Positions 10,501 through 21,410 of a DNA stretch of 64,000 bases are shown here, piece after piece. Source of the stretch: Antilocapra americana (taxonomy: Eukaryota > Chordata > Mammalia > Artiodactyla > Antilocapridae); NCBI GenBank assembly GCA_007570785.1, contig ML664157.1, positions 7,706,074 through 7,770,073 of the forward strand, in the 5' to 3' direction. The notes beneath the pieces were generated by a model that made no database searches, was not told the DNA's origin, and saw only the letters and a program-made list of their open reading frames with translations. The stretch's first letter is position 1; each line of letters starts with the position of its first letter. The translations under genes and the position numbers were made by a program.

Positions 10501-12261
10501 TGAGTGAACAAGGGGAAAGGAAATTAATATCTTAGTGACATAGTCATTTTTGAGCAGTTAAACTATGTTGATAAATGGATGTCTAAATAAGGAAATTAGT
10601 TACATGACAAGTCTAGGTGTACAACTATGACAACTCAATGAATTCTAACTTGCTTTATAACCAAATGAATTTAGATAATTATTTCCATCTCAAGTCAGTT
10701 TATTTTTAAAAAACTAATCAGATGATTTTTAGCCTGAGAATGGATGATCTGAGAGTCCTACATTTTCTATTGCCAGGGTTCTCTTTAACACAACTTGACT
10801 GATCTGAAGACAACTGTGCACAGACCTAAGTTCTCATTCTGAAATCTACTCTTTTTTCTTCTCTTTGGTTATTTAGTTTAGCTGCTTATATAGTTTCTTT
10901 GGGATACCCTACTTTCTGGTTTTTTTCTTTTGTATTATCATAATAGAAATCATCAAAGAGTTAAAACTCCTACTTCCTAATCCACTATTTCAAGTCTATT
11001 TATTGCTGGCCATTGCCTAATCATGACAAACATATGCACCAATCTGATATAGAGAATAAAATTAAGATTCTGCAACACTTACAGTTGTCTATATACTATA
11101 CAACTAAAGTTGCATACAGACTTTTCAGGCCCTTTCTAGATTTAAATAAGCCACAATCAAACCTCAAGATGGTGCTTTTGCTTATCTGAGGTCTCTATAC
11201 TAACCACTCAGTAAATGTCCAGGAATCTGACTTTTTACTTTTAACTTCAAAAGAATCGCACCATGCACTCCTACTTCACCACAAGCCTTCAAGAAAGTCA
11301 GATGAGAACAAGCTCTCCTTTCCCCTTATAAAATCAAAATTTCTGGTGACTTATGAAACAAGAAACTTAGCACAAGGGCACTTGATATTTCCCCAACACA
11401 GTCCATCCTTGATTATCCAGGGGTGTAAGTTATGTACTTCCGAGTTTCCTATAGTTTATAATTCTAGGTTGAATCTTCCCTTTTGCCATACACAGCTCTA
11501 GATTATCTTTCCTTACATTACTTTTGTGTGGTTAAGAGCCTACAAGCTTTAACAACATTAACTTATCAAATATGTTGCCCCCAAATCACATGGGGCTCTC
11601 AAAACCAAAAGTAAAGTGTTCGGTGCATGGCCCAGATTCCCCTTCCAGGCAGGAGCTCTCATTTTCCTAACCTCCAGGGCTGTGGCCTGCAGAGCTCACA
11701 GCAGTCTCTCCCCAAGAATTGCCCTTGAGTGAAAAGACCTGCTTTGCCCAATATTCTAAGCAACCCACATCCAATGACTCTTAAATGTATGAAGTTACAA
11801 AACTATCCTCTGATCTCCTTTCTCCACCGCACCCATACACTATTGGGGTGGGTCATTCCAGTTTCAGAGCTCCCCATGTGGTCAGCTGAGACTTCCTTTG
11901 CAACTGTTATCAGATTAATTTCTCCCTCCACCAGACCCTGTTTCTTTCACTTCCTTGTGGGTGTTACTTATGGGAGGTTCTCCAAAAAACCACCTGGATG
12001 CAATGGGATTCAACCTACGGTTGTTAATGCCAGGAATGATCCTAGAAAGGAGACTCTGAAGATTTTGGACTTGGATCACCCACCAATTGACTGGTGATAG
12101 GTAGATTATGGGTATCATGGCCTGCTGTAGTGGTGAAATTGTTAAACTTTCAAAGTGGTAAACTGGGAGGGAAATAGGGACTGTCTCAGGTATTATAAAT
12201 TTTGGGGAGGAACAGTAATATTAAGAAAAGGGGAATCAAATGATTCATTCTACTAATGCTT
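10501..12261. other. Unassigned region; 11.6-12.1 kb looks like a decayed repeat
   Basis: 10.5-11.58 kb shows nothing I can name. From about 11,600 to 12,100 the phrases 'cagagctccccatgtggtc' and 'cacttccttgtgggtgtta' recall old mammalian LTR or L1 3' sequence, but the family is unknown to me. Open frames of 122 and 67 residues on opposite strands in that stretch have no domain and are not called. Confidence 0.35.
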
Positions 12262-12497
12262 TGTTGTGCTGTGTTTGCTCAGTTCCATAGTCATGTCCAA
12301 CTCTGCAACTCCATGGATTGTAGCCTGCCAGGCACCTCTGTCCATGGGAGTTTTTTCCTAGCAAGAATACTGGAGTGGGTTGCCATGCCCTCCTCCAGGG
12401 GATCTTTCCATCCAGGGACTGATCTGTGTCTCTTGTGTCTCCTGCATTGGCAGGCAGATTTTTTTTCTTTTACCACTGTGTCACCTGGGAGGCCCTC
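12262..12497 (-). mobile_element. Bov-tA SINE
   Basis: Minus-strand copy: tail at left ('gctgtgtttgctcagttcc'), middle 'actggagtgggttgccatg', head at right ('accactgtgtcacctggg'). A T-rich insertion ('attttttttcttt') lies between the B and A box regions. The 145- and 162-residue frames over this spot are SINE read-through artefacts. Confidence 0.9.
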
Positions 12498-12499
12498 AA

Positions 12500-13250
12500 T
12501 GCCTTTAAAAGGTAGCAGAATATGCCACTCCAAAATACACCTGCAAAAGTTCAGAGCATGCCACCCTAAAATATGCCACTTTGGTATATTGATTATTTTG
12601 AGCTGTAGGTACTTGAAAAACAGCAAATGCAGGAGGAGGCTTTCTCTGAACTCCCTTTTTTGCCTAAAGACAGATCCTCCAAAACAGACTTGACTGTCAT
12701 AGATCCCCTCCCTAGGAGCTGCATCAGTCAAGGGAGATTGACTCATCACAGGAGAGAAGAATAGAAGGTGACAACCCAACGAACTTTGTCACAGACTATC
12801 ATACCTACCATCTATTCTTCTAAAGGCCCTCATCATCCTAAAAATTATTTACTCTTCCCTAAGAATCCCATATTCCCCTCCCCTTTCCCTATTAAGATGG
12901 CTGTGGTTTAGTTGCTTAGTCATATCTGATTCTTTGCGACCCCATGGACTGTAGCCTCTCAGCCTCCTCCATTCTTGGGATTTCCCAGGCAAGAACAGTG
13001 GGTAGCCATTTCCTCCTCCAGGGATCCTCCCAGCCCACAGGCTGAATCTGCATCTCCTGCATTGGCAGACAGATTCTTTACTGCTAAGCCACCAGGGAAA
13101 CCAGTAAAGATGGTATTTAAGTCTAAATTTTAAGCTACTTTGGAAAATTACCCATTTTTCCCTGAGTATCTCCCATGTATACCATGAAGTATGCATGCTA
13201 AACTTTTAATTGTTTTTCTTTTGTTTTTCTTTCTTATTACAGAAGTCTCA
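12500..13250 (+). mobile_element. Possible ERVL-type (MLT2-like) LTR, split by a SINE
   Basis: Blocks such as 'gtacttgaaaaacagcaaa', 'gaggaggctttctctgaac', 'taaaggccctcatcatcct' and, beyond the SINE, 'ttaagtctaaattttaagc' with a pyrimidine-rich end resemble mammalian MLT2-type LTRs of ERVL elements. A Bov-tA copy at 12,901-13,104 splits it. The retrovirus-like internal sequence that follows supports an LTR here. The left edge is approximate and the family name rests on recognition by eye. Confidence 0.42.
12901..13104 (-). mobile_element. Bov-tA SINE with TSD, inside LTR-like sequence
   Basis: Minus-strand copy, tail left ('ctgtggtttagttgcttag'), head right ('gctaagccaccagggaaac'). The 9-bp flanks 'ttaagatgg' (12892-12900) and 'taaagatgg' (13105-13113) match at eight positions and read as the target-site duplication. 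Removing the SINE rejoins the LTR-like sequence. Confidence 0.92.
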
Positions 13251-13375
13251 GCAAAAATTCAAAAGAGTAAAGGGAAAATGAATATATTCTCCATATTCAT
13301 TAGAGAATAATAATGAAGGCTGAAGGTGATTAATAATTTAGGGCAAAATATGAAAGTTAGATGGTTTCCTGGGTG

Positions 13376-13415
13376 GCTATATACATACATATATATGTAT
13401 ATATGTATATATATT
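13376..13415. repeat. AT-rich (ATGT/ATAC)n microsatellite
   Basis: Alternating 'atacat', 'atatgt' and 'gtatat' units, largely self-complementary and therefore able to form a cruciform-like fold. Confidence 0.8.
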
Positions 13416-14409
13416 TGCCTCCTGCTGTGAAAGGGCAGAAAAACTTGCAGAGTTAACTATAAAGGTAGTGGATCTCTGGACAAAGTTGCATTCTCCACCT
13501 CTGTCAGGCAACTCTACCTACTAACATGAGAGTTTGTTGGTTAGGCAGGAGTGAGACCCCGAGACTTGTGATGGTGATATTTGAGTTGACACACTAAAGA
13601 ACATGACCTAGGTTTTCCTGGACAATCTGGTTCTGCATCAATGGCTCTATTCTCCCCACTGAAACATTTTCATTCCCCCTTTGCTTGAGAAACAATTCAA
13701 AAGTCATTGTTTTGCAAAGAAATATGCAGCTGCCTCCCTTCCAATCTATCTACAACTTTTCTCTTGGCCACCAGACAACAAAAACTAGTCAAGAGACAAG
13801 ATGATCTGGTCTGGGAAGTGCTGGGTCTGTTAAGGGAGGAAAGAGACTATTGTAGGACTTAGGAAACATACTGTCAGGAACTGGAGGGTATAGTATTGAC
13901 TTGGATGCGACACAGGACATAATATGTTGGCAAGGACCCTGGAAATCAGTGTCAGGAGGCTTGTGGGCTTTTAGAAACCCGGAAAAAGGGATGACCCTTA
14001 CTAATTAAGCTAGAAATTCCAAATTGCCATGCAAACAGTAGAAAGAGTGATCAAAAGGCTTAGAGAAGTGAGTGCCCAGGAGTGGATATGTTACATAAGG
14101 TCCAAATGTTTACCAGCCAATTAAGTTCTGTGGGAGGGCCCAGAGAACACACTATTGACCAATATGATAAGAAAGGCACAGGTGAGAGGAACCCCAGAAT
14201 CACTGAATAACTTAGTGCCTTTTAAGAAAAGATCAATGTTCATGGTAGGTTTCCTCATAGCAATAGGGTTGATAGGACCAGAAGATTAAACAAACAGGTG
14301 GTAGCATTTAACAGTTAGAAACAATGTGGGTATAATCATCACGATGGAGTTGCACTAGGGGGCTTGATCAACAAACTGTGGAGATGATTAATGAAACATT
14401 CGTAACTAG

Positions 14410-14625
14410 TGCTGTGCTGTGCTTAGTCACTCAGTTGTGTGAGACTTTTTGCAACTCCATGGACTATAGCCTGCCAGGCTCCTCTATCCATGGGGATTCT
14501 CTAGGCAAGAATACTGGAGTGGGTTGTCATGCCCTCCTCCAGGGGATCATTCTGACCCAGGGATCAAACCCAGGTCTCTCGAGGAGGCAGGCAGAATCTT
14601 TACCATCTGAGCTACCAAGGATGGG
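14410..14625 (-). mobile_element. Bov-tA SINE
   Basis: Minus-strand copy: tail left ('gctgtgcttagtcactcag'), 'gaatactggagtgggttgt' in the middle, head right ('ctgagctaccaaggatg'). It lies inside the ERVL-like internal region and is therefore younger than that element. Confidence 0.9.
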
Positions 14626-15149
14626 CCAACAGAAACTATTCAATGTATACAATCTAAAGAAATCAAAGTTAAATGATCAGGAGCCTGAAGACACTGTCCT
14701 AACATAAGTTCATATTTATCTGCCATTTTCAAACTCAGCCAGTTTTCTGACCCAGAAGTCATTGGCAAAAGTAGAGGCTGGGTCCCCATAAGGAAGTGTC
14801 CTGAATTGCTACGGCAAGCAGATGTAGTGATGATTCTTCTGGTTCTTTCCCAAAAGGATGTGATGATTTACATGGGTAAATTTATACTATGAGAAAGAGA
14901 ACATATAGACATTGTAATGACTCTTGAACATGGGGTTTGAGTTAACATTAATACCTAGGGACCTCAAGCACCATTACAGCTCTTGTGTTAGAGTAGGGGC
15001 AGAGAGGAGCCAAGTAATAACTGGAGTCCTATCACAGGTCTAGTTTACAGTAGGTCCCTTTTTCTGTATACCCACCTATGGGTGATGTCATCAGTTCCCC
15101 AAATGTATAATTGGAATGGATGCACAAAGGAACTGTAAGAACCCTAACA

Positions 15150-15431
15150 CTGCTGCTGCTGCTGCTGCTAAGTCACTTCAGTCGTGTCTGACTCTGTGTG
15201 ACCCCATAGACAGCATCCCACCAGGCTCCCCAGTCTCTGGGATTCTCCAGGCAAGAACACTGGAGTGGGTTGCCATTTCCTTCTCCAATGCGTGAAAGTG
15301 AAAAGTGAAAGTGAAGTCTCTCAGTCATGTCGGACTCTTAGTGACCCCATGGACTGCAGCCTACCAGGCTCCTCCGTCCATGGGATTTTCCAGGCAAGAG
15401 TACTGGAGTGGGGTGCCATTGCCTTCTCCGA
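15150..15431 (-). mobile_element. BOV-A2 SINE (dimeric), with (CTG)n tail
   Basis: Two related tail-type units in tandem: first 'gtcacttcagtcgtgtctg' to 'catttccttctccaatgcg', a linker 'gaaagtgaaaagtgaaagtg', then 'tctctcagtcatgtcggac' to 'cattgccttctcc'. This is the BOV-A2 dimer, lacking the tRNA-like head. At its 3' end (left on the plus strand) is a CTG run at 15150-15169 of nearly seven units. The element is little diverged, so relatively young. Possible imperfect TSD: 'accctaaca' and 'accttaatg'. Confidence 0.93.
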
Positions 15432-15830
15432 CCTTAATGCTAGACCTGTGGAATAACAGTTATTTAACTGGGAAGGTCAAGTGAAAGCTGCTGAAATTGC
15501 CCATATCTGCCAATACTGTAAGTTAACAAAGATAACAAGCCCAGGAAGAAAGGCAGAGATCAGTGCCACCCTAAAGATATAAAGATAGCTGCGATGGGAA
15601 ATAATGTCATGTGGAATTTCTGGTAAGCTTGACTAGAAAAATTACAGCATAGTCCATCAGCATTCTGGAAGAAGATCATGCTATTTGCAGGAGAGAATTA
15701 TCCATCTTCTCAAAACATCTCCAGGCTTACTGCTGGGTCTGACAGAGTTGGGTTGTCTGATGATGGAATATCACATGACCACATGGTCCATCATTTATAA
15801 AAGGGCTGTCCATTATAAGCTGGGTTTTCT

Positions 15831-16171
15831 ATTTTAAACCATCTTTGTTTGCTTTTTGGCTGAGCTGGGTCTTTGTTCCTGCATGTGGGCTTTCTCTAGT
15901 TGTGGGTGAGGGCTACTCTTCATTGCAGTGCCCGGGCTTCTCACTGCTGCAGCTTTTCATGTGGAGCATAGGCTCTAGGTGCACAGGCTACAATGGTTGC
16001 GGCGTACAGGCTCAGTAGTTGCAGCTCATGGGCTCTGGAGCACAGGCTCCGTAGATGTGGCATGCAGCCTTAATTACCCTGAGCCATGTGGGATCTTCCC
16101 AGACCAGAAACAGAACTTGGGTTCCCTGCATGGCAGGCAGATTCTTATTCATTGAGCCACCAGGAAAGTCC
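15831..16171 (-). mobile_element. CHR-type tRNA-derived SINE with 14-bp TSD
   Basis: The body carries the repetitive phrase set of cetartiodactyl CHR SINEs ('gggctttctctagttgtgg', 'gggcttctcactgctgcag', 'ggctcagtagttgcagctc'), with the tRNA-like head at right ('attgagccaccaggaaagtc'). Flanks 'aagctgggttttct' (15817-15830) and 'aaggtgggttttct' (16172-16185) agree at 13 of 14 bases, fixing both edges. It sits in the ERVL-like internal region. Confidence 0.93.
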
Positions 16172-16309
16172 AAGGTGGGTTTTCTTGAACTCACAAAATC
16201 ATAAGAGTCCTGCAGCATTCCATCATGAGCAGCACTCTCTTATTAGAATGTCCATCCAGGACACATGCAGGGCTGGGCAGCACAAATAACCTGCTTTAGC
16301 AGGTGGCCC

Positions 16310-16527
16310 TAGCTACCCAGGTGGTGCATTGGGTAAAAAATCCACCCGCCAATGCAAGAAATGTAAAAGATACTGTTTCAGTTCCTGGGTCAGAAAGATT
16401 CCCTGGAGTAGGAAATGGCAACCCACTCCAGTATTCTTGTCAGGGAAATTCCATGGACAGAGAAGCCTAGAGGGATACAGTCCATGGGGTCTCAAAGAAT
16501 CTGACAGGACTGAGCACACACACACAC
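16310..16527 (+). mobile_element. Bov-tA SINE with perfect 12-bp TSD
   Basis: Plus-strand copy, head 'tagctacccaggtggtgca', middle 'ggcaacccactccagtatt', CA tail 'gcacacacacacaca'. The duplication 'agcaggtggccc' occurs exactly on both sides (16298-16309 and 16528-16539). Confidence 0.96.
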
Positions 16528-16652
16528 AGCAGGTGGCCCAGATCCACACGCATCTACAACAGTTAAACTCATGCCTCTCTCTCAGCTCACACCTATAGCA
16601 TTTTTGATTAGGTGATGAAGAAGGAAAAAGTCTTAGTTTGGTTTGTGGGTGA

Positions 16653-17140
16653 AAAAAGCAGAGATATTACTTTGTCAACAAAGGTGCATCTAGTCAAGGC
16701 TATAGTTTTTCCAGTAGTCATGTATGGATGTGAGAGTTGGATTATAAAGAAAGCTGAGCACCAAAGAATTGATGCTTTCGAACTGTGGTGGTGGAGAAGA
16801 CTCTTGAGAGTCCCTTGGACTGCAAGGAGATCCAACCAGTCCATCCTAAAGGAGATCAGTCCTGGGTGTTCTTTGGAAGGACTTACTTTGAAGCTGAAAC
16901 TGCAATACTTTGGCCACCTCATGCAAAGAGTTGACTCATTGGAACAGACCCTAATGCTGGGAAGGATTGGGGGCAGGAGGAGAATGGGATGACAGAGGAT
17001 GGGATGGTTGGATGGCACCACCAACACGATGGACATGGGTTTGGGTAGAATTTGGGATTTGGTGATAGACAAAGAGGCCTGGCGTGCTGCGATTCATGGG
17101 GTCGCAAAGAGTCAGACATGACTGAGCAACTGAACTGAAC
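16653..17140 (+). mobile_element. BovB LINE, 5'-truncated (0.49 kb)
   Basis: Only the extreme C-terminal coding part and 3' end are present, starting at the 'gcagagatattactttgtc' block and closing 'caactgaactgaac'. The frame 16612-16992 preserves 'VVMYGCESWIIKKAEHQRI' but enters from unrelated flank. There is no RT core. It lies directly right of the ERVL-like sequence and so post-dates it. Confidence 0.92.
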
Positions 17141-19641
17141 TATAATGGATACTGTACTCTGAAATCCAGATCCCCATGTCAGGATCAATGCCCTCCTTTC
17201 CCTAGCTGTTATGAGTGTGGTTGATTTTGTTATAGAGCTAAGTTCTTTTCTAGGAATTGCCTCAACAGAACGGAGCTGCACTGCCCAATGTTAGGAGCCC
17301 TCCCTGCTGGCTACCCGCATCTAGTGACTGCTCCGTGTCGGCAGGTGATGGTGATGGTATGTTAAAAGTGAATTTGGGTAGCCTCTGAAGAGCCATTCAA
17401 GATTCAGTGTTCCTTGTGGGATTTACTGAGGCTCCCATGCACTCTTTTTCAACTTCTCCCTCTCCCCAGCCCTGCTTCTGTTATTCCTTACTGATGCTAA
17501 TCCAAGGTTATTCTCTAATAAAACTCCTGCATGAAAATCTGTCTCAATCTGTTTCTTGGAGAACCTAACCTAAGATACAGGACTCATGTTACAAACTTGT
17601 TTTAAGAATGAGTTTAAGACTTTTAGTTTATATCACCAGCTGTTTTCAAATTTACAAGGGTACCTGCAGCATCTAATAGTTTTTATTTTTTGCATTTTAT
17701 GACAGCATTTAAAATCCCAGACTTTGTACTATTTTAAAGGGTAGGAGTGGGGGTACTAAGGATACATGCTATAAAATCCTCTCTCCAACAAGGCCAGCAT
17801 GGATTCTCCTCACATCAATGCAAGACAGAAAACACGTAAACATAGCTCATGCTATCTCAATTCACTAAACAAAGTAAAAATATTTTTACAACTTTTAAAC
17901 ACAAACACTAATAACTAGAAGTTAGTTCAAATGCAGCAATAAAATACAAGTACTTCCAGACTGAAACACAACAATGATGAAGACATTAAAAAAATCCCTT
18001 TTCTTTTGATAGCCTACTCTTTATTTTTTAAACTTTGGATATTGGGGCAAATCATTTGCTAACTGTGTAGACATAAAATTTTTACTACTGATTTTTGAAC
18101 TATGTGGAACGTTTGCATGAGGAACAAATCTTTCAGGGATCAAAGAGTGAAGATAAATATCAAAGAGTTAAGGTAGAGAGGTTAGGTGGTTGAGGTCTTG
18201 TTCCTAAGTATGTTTGTGCTTTAGTTTTTCCACTTCTTTGTCTCAAGAGAAAATCAGCAACAATCAAAACTGATTTCTCAACTTCCCATGTGGGAAAGGT
18301 GAGAGTGGATGGGAAAGCACACAAAACAAATCTCTCCGGTTCATTTCCTACAGGTAACTGACTTCAGTTGTCTGGCAGGGTTTGTCCTGCTCCAGGTTCC
18401 ATCTGACCCCAAGGACTCCAGTAGACTTCATAGCTCCCCTATGGTTTTATCTTTGTCCACTTTCTAGAGCTCATATTCCTCAAACACAGAAGAACAAAAT
18501 GTAACTACCATCAGTGACCTGCCATTCAAATGAGCCTAGCCAAATTACTTGGAAATATGTCTTCCTTTTCTTTCTGGGCTGAAACTAATTTGAACTTGGT
18601 CAAATCATATCAGGAAAAATTTTAAATATAAAGAAATAAATATAATCCTACTGAGAAAGAACTAATTATTGCATATACAAGGGAAATTGAGCCCTTTCTT
18701 TTTACAGTGGAATCTATAATGTTTCATGGAAATTCTGACACTCATTCTAAGGATTAAAATAAATTGGGAATTTTGCCAGTCCCATTTGTTGCTGTCTTCT
18801 TGTGCTAGGAAAAACTGCACGTTCTGAGGAAAGTCCATGCTGTTTCTATATCCTCGTTGCTAAGGTGATTAGGGAGGATGAAAACACACTGGCAACTCAC
18901 TGTTAATTTGTTTACAAAAGAATATGAATGAGTTTCACCTCCTACAGTCAGGAGCACTTTAGCTTCTGCCTACCTCTTTGAATCCAACTGTAGGGGGCAA
19001 GGTCATTCTCAACCAAAATGCTTGCAAATTCAGTAAAAACTCCTTCAGTTGTTGTTAAGATATAATTACTCTCAGCAGCCACGTAGCCAATCTGTTAAAT
19101 AGTCCCAATTAACTAACTATCTAGAGCGCAAAATGAAAAACAGAATACATGTGAAACTAAGTGGGAAAAAAGATCTTTCAATCCCCAAATTAAATGTACC
19201 TTGCTTTTCAGAGCAAGCGCCTTAACTCCCAGTGAATCAAAATGGTTTGGCAAAACATTGACTTGCAGAGTTTTTTTTTTTGTGTGTGTGAATATGTAGA
19301 GTAATATATTGTTATTTGTTCGAATAATCAGTTATTATGTTATATAACTATGTCCTTTTGGACAGGGGTGGGGAATGAGACAGAGACAGTGGTGACTGTC
19401 TGGGTTTGTATAAATAATAAAGTAAGGAATTAAAATAATTACCACTGTTTTCCTGCTAATGGGCTCTGTTTTATTGCTTTGTGTACTTCCTCTCAAACCC
19501 TAGGCTTATCTTTGATCATGACTTCATCAGAAGCAAGACTAATCATGGATCACTGATTCTGCTTCATGCAATAGCTGGCAAAAAGAATCTTAATGTGATA
19601 TAATAAATAAAATTCATACAGAAGAATATTATTTATGAGAG
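17141..19641. other. Mostly unassigned; 17.4-17.6 kb resembles an old LTR/L1 3' end
   Basis: 17,450-17,580 contains 'ttctctaataaaactcctg' and 'ctgtttcttggagaaccta', phrases typical of decayed mammalian repeat 3' ends (family unknown), with an AATAAA-type word near 17,518. From 17.6 to 19.64 kb I see single-copy-looking AT-rich DNA and no gene; 18.78-19.1 kb is somewhat less AT-rich. Confidence 0.4.
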
Positions 19642-19850
19642 GTAATATAGTGAAGTGGTTATAAACATAAACTCCAGTGCTCAACTGCCAAGGTGTATCA
19701 CTTGCTATTTCATGATCTAGGGGCAAACATCTCTAGACGTATGTCCTGTTGCATCTCTGTAAAACAGGAAAAATGAAAGTAACTGAATTATAAATGAGTA
19801 GATTTCATGTTAATGTAAATTAAATGGACAGTGAACATTTTGATGGTATT
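19642..19850 (+). mobile_element. MIR SINE, degenerate
   Basis: The core order of MIR is visible on the plus strand: 'atagtgaagtggttataaa', 'tatcacttgctatttcatg', 'catctctgtaaaacaggaa' and 'attataaatgagtag'. Divergence is high, as expected. Confidence 0.65.
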
Positions 19851-20077
19851 TGTTATTTTTAATATAGATGTAATATTTTAAATTCATCAGTTAGTATATA
19901 GAGAAAATTACCAAACACTTTGAATTCCAGAACTAGAAAGTGTTTTTTTCATTTGAGATAAGTGAAATTTTATATGGCTTTAACACAAATTTCTACCAAG
20001 ACCTTTTGTTTCCCAACTCTTTAACTGTGAATTGACTTCTCAAATTATTTGATTTGCTAGAAGCTGAGCTAGAAGAA
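19851..20077. other. Unassigned spacer
   Basis: AT-rich; nothing specific seen. Confidence 0.5.
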
Positions 20078-20302
20078 CGTAGGAAAAACCCCTGGACCTA
20101 AATCAAATCCCTTATGATTATACAGTGGAAGTGAGAAATAGATTGAAGGGATTAGATCTGACAGAGTGCCTGAAGAAGTATGGACAGAGGTTTGTGACAT
20201 TATACAGGGAGCAGTGATCAAGACCATCCCCAAGAAACAGAAATGCAAAACAGCAAAATTGTTGTCTGATGAGGCCTTACAAATAGCTAGAAAAGAAGAG
20301 AA

Positions 20303-20791
20303 ATGAAAGGGAGGAGAAAAGAAAAGATATACCCATGTGAATGCAGGTTCCAAAGAATAGCAAGGAGAGACAAGAAAGTCTTCCTCAGTGATCAATGCAA
20401 AGGAATAGAGGAAAACAATAGACAGGGAAAGACTAGAGATTTCTTCAAGAAAATTAGAGATACCAAGGGATCATTTCATGAAAAGATGAGCACAATAAAG
20501 GACAGAAATGGTATGGACCTAACAGAAGTAGGAGATATTAAGAAGAGGTGGCAAGAATACACAGAAGAACTGTACAAAATAGATCATGACCCAGATAAGC
20601 ATGATAGTGTGATCACACATCCAGAGCCAGACATCTTGGAATGTGAAGTCAAGTGGGCCTCAGGAAGCATCACTATAAACAAAGCAGATGGAGATGATGG
20701 AATTCCAGTTGAGCTATTTCAAATTCTAAAAGATGATGCTGTGAAAGTGCTGCAGTCAATATGCCAGCAAATCTGGAAAACTCAGCAATGA
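20303..20791 (+). pseudogene. BovB ORF2 remnant, linker and RT N-terminal part (162 residues)
   Basis: Open frame inside the BovB at 20,078-22,141. Residues about 30-90 hold the lysine-rich region between endonuclease and RT ('FKKIRDTKGSFHEKM', 'DLTEVGDIKKRWQEYTEEL'). The end holds the start of the RT fingers ('DGIPVELFQILKDDAVK'). It ends at a premature TGA where related copies encode a conserved tryptophan. The first methionine is arbitrary. This is a retrotransposon relic, not a host gene. Confidence 0.85.
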
Positions 20792-20933
20792 CCACAGGAC
20801 GGGAAAATGTCAGTTTTCATTCCAATCCTAAAGAAAGGCAATACCACAGAATGTTCAAACTACTTCACAATTGCACTCATCTCACACTAGCAAAGTAATG
20901 CTCAAAATTCTCCAAGCCAGGCTTTAACAGTAT

Positions 20934-21410
20934 GTGAACTGTGAACTTCCAGATGTTCAAGCTGGGTTTAGAAAAGGCAGAGGAACCAGAGATCAAATTG
21001 TGAACATCCACTGGATCGCTGAAAAAGCAAGAGAGTTCCAGAAAAACATCTACTTCTGCTTTATTGACTATGCCAAAGCCTTTGACTGTATGGATCACAA
21101 CAAACTGTGGAAAATTCTTCAAGAGATGGGAATACCAGACCACCTGACCTGTCTATTGAGAAATCTGTATGCAGGTCAAGAAGCAACAGTGAGAACTGGA
21201 CATGGAACAACACACTGGTTCAAAATCGGGAAAGGAGTATGTCAAGGCTGTATATTGTCACGCTGTTTATTTAACTTCTTTGCAGAGTACATCATGCAAA
21301 ATGCTGGGCTGGATGAATGCTGGGCACAAACTGGAATCAAGATTGCTGTGAGAAATATCAATAACCTCAGATATGCAGATGATACCACCCTTAAGGCAGA
21401 AAGTGAATAA
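20934..21410 (+). pseudogene. BovB ORF2 remnant, RT palm with intact YADD (158 residues)
   Basis: It continues the same element in another frame. In order: 'VQAGFRKGRGTRDQIVNIH' (residues about 7-25), RT motif A in 'FIDYAKAFD' (about 42-50), 'GVCQGCILS' near 100, and motif C 'YADD' near 147, which supplies two catalytic aspartates in RTs. It stops shortly after motif C at a nonsense TAA. Neither this nor the upstream piece can make a working RT alone. Confidence 0.88.

Larger units (their letters stand above)
13251..16652 (+). mobile_element. Fossil ERVL-type retroviral internal region, disrupted
   Basis: The non-SINE segments (13,251-14,409; 14,626-15,149; 15,432-15,830; 16,172-16,309; 16,528-16,652) read as one old sequence on the plus strand, resembling the internal part of ERVL-type endogenous retroviruses. 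The 14.65-15.15 kb part recalls the protease region and the last segment approaches the RNase H region. Stops and frameshifts break every frame, so no functional product is possible. Four SINEs interrupt it and a BovB abuts its right side. The assignment is from recognition only; a protein-profile search would settle it. No env-like region is seen. Confidence 0.48.

Noticed and set aside
12256..12779. Frames of 145 and 162 residues on opposite strands
   Set aside because: Both derive largely from a Bov-tA SINE, whose antisense reading often stays open; not genes.
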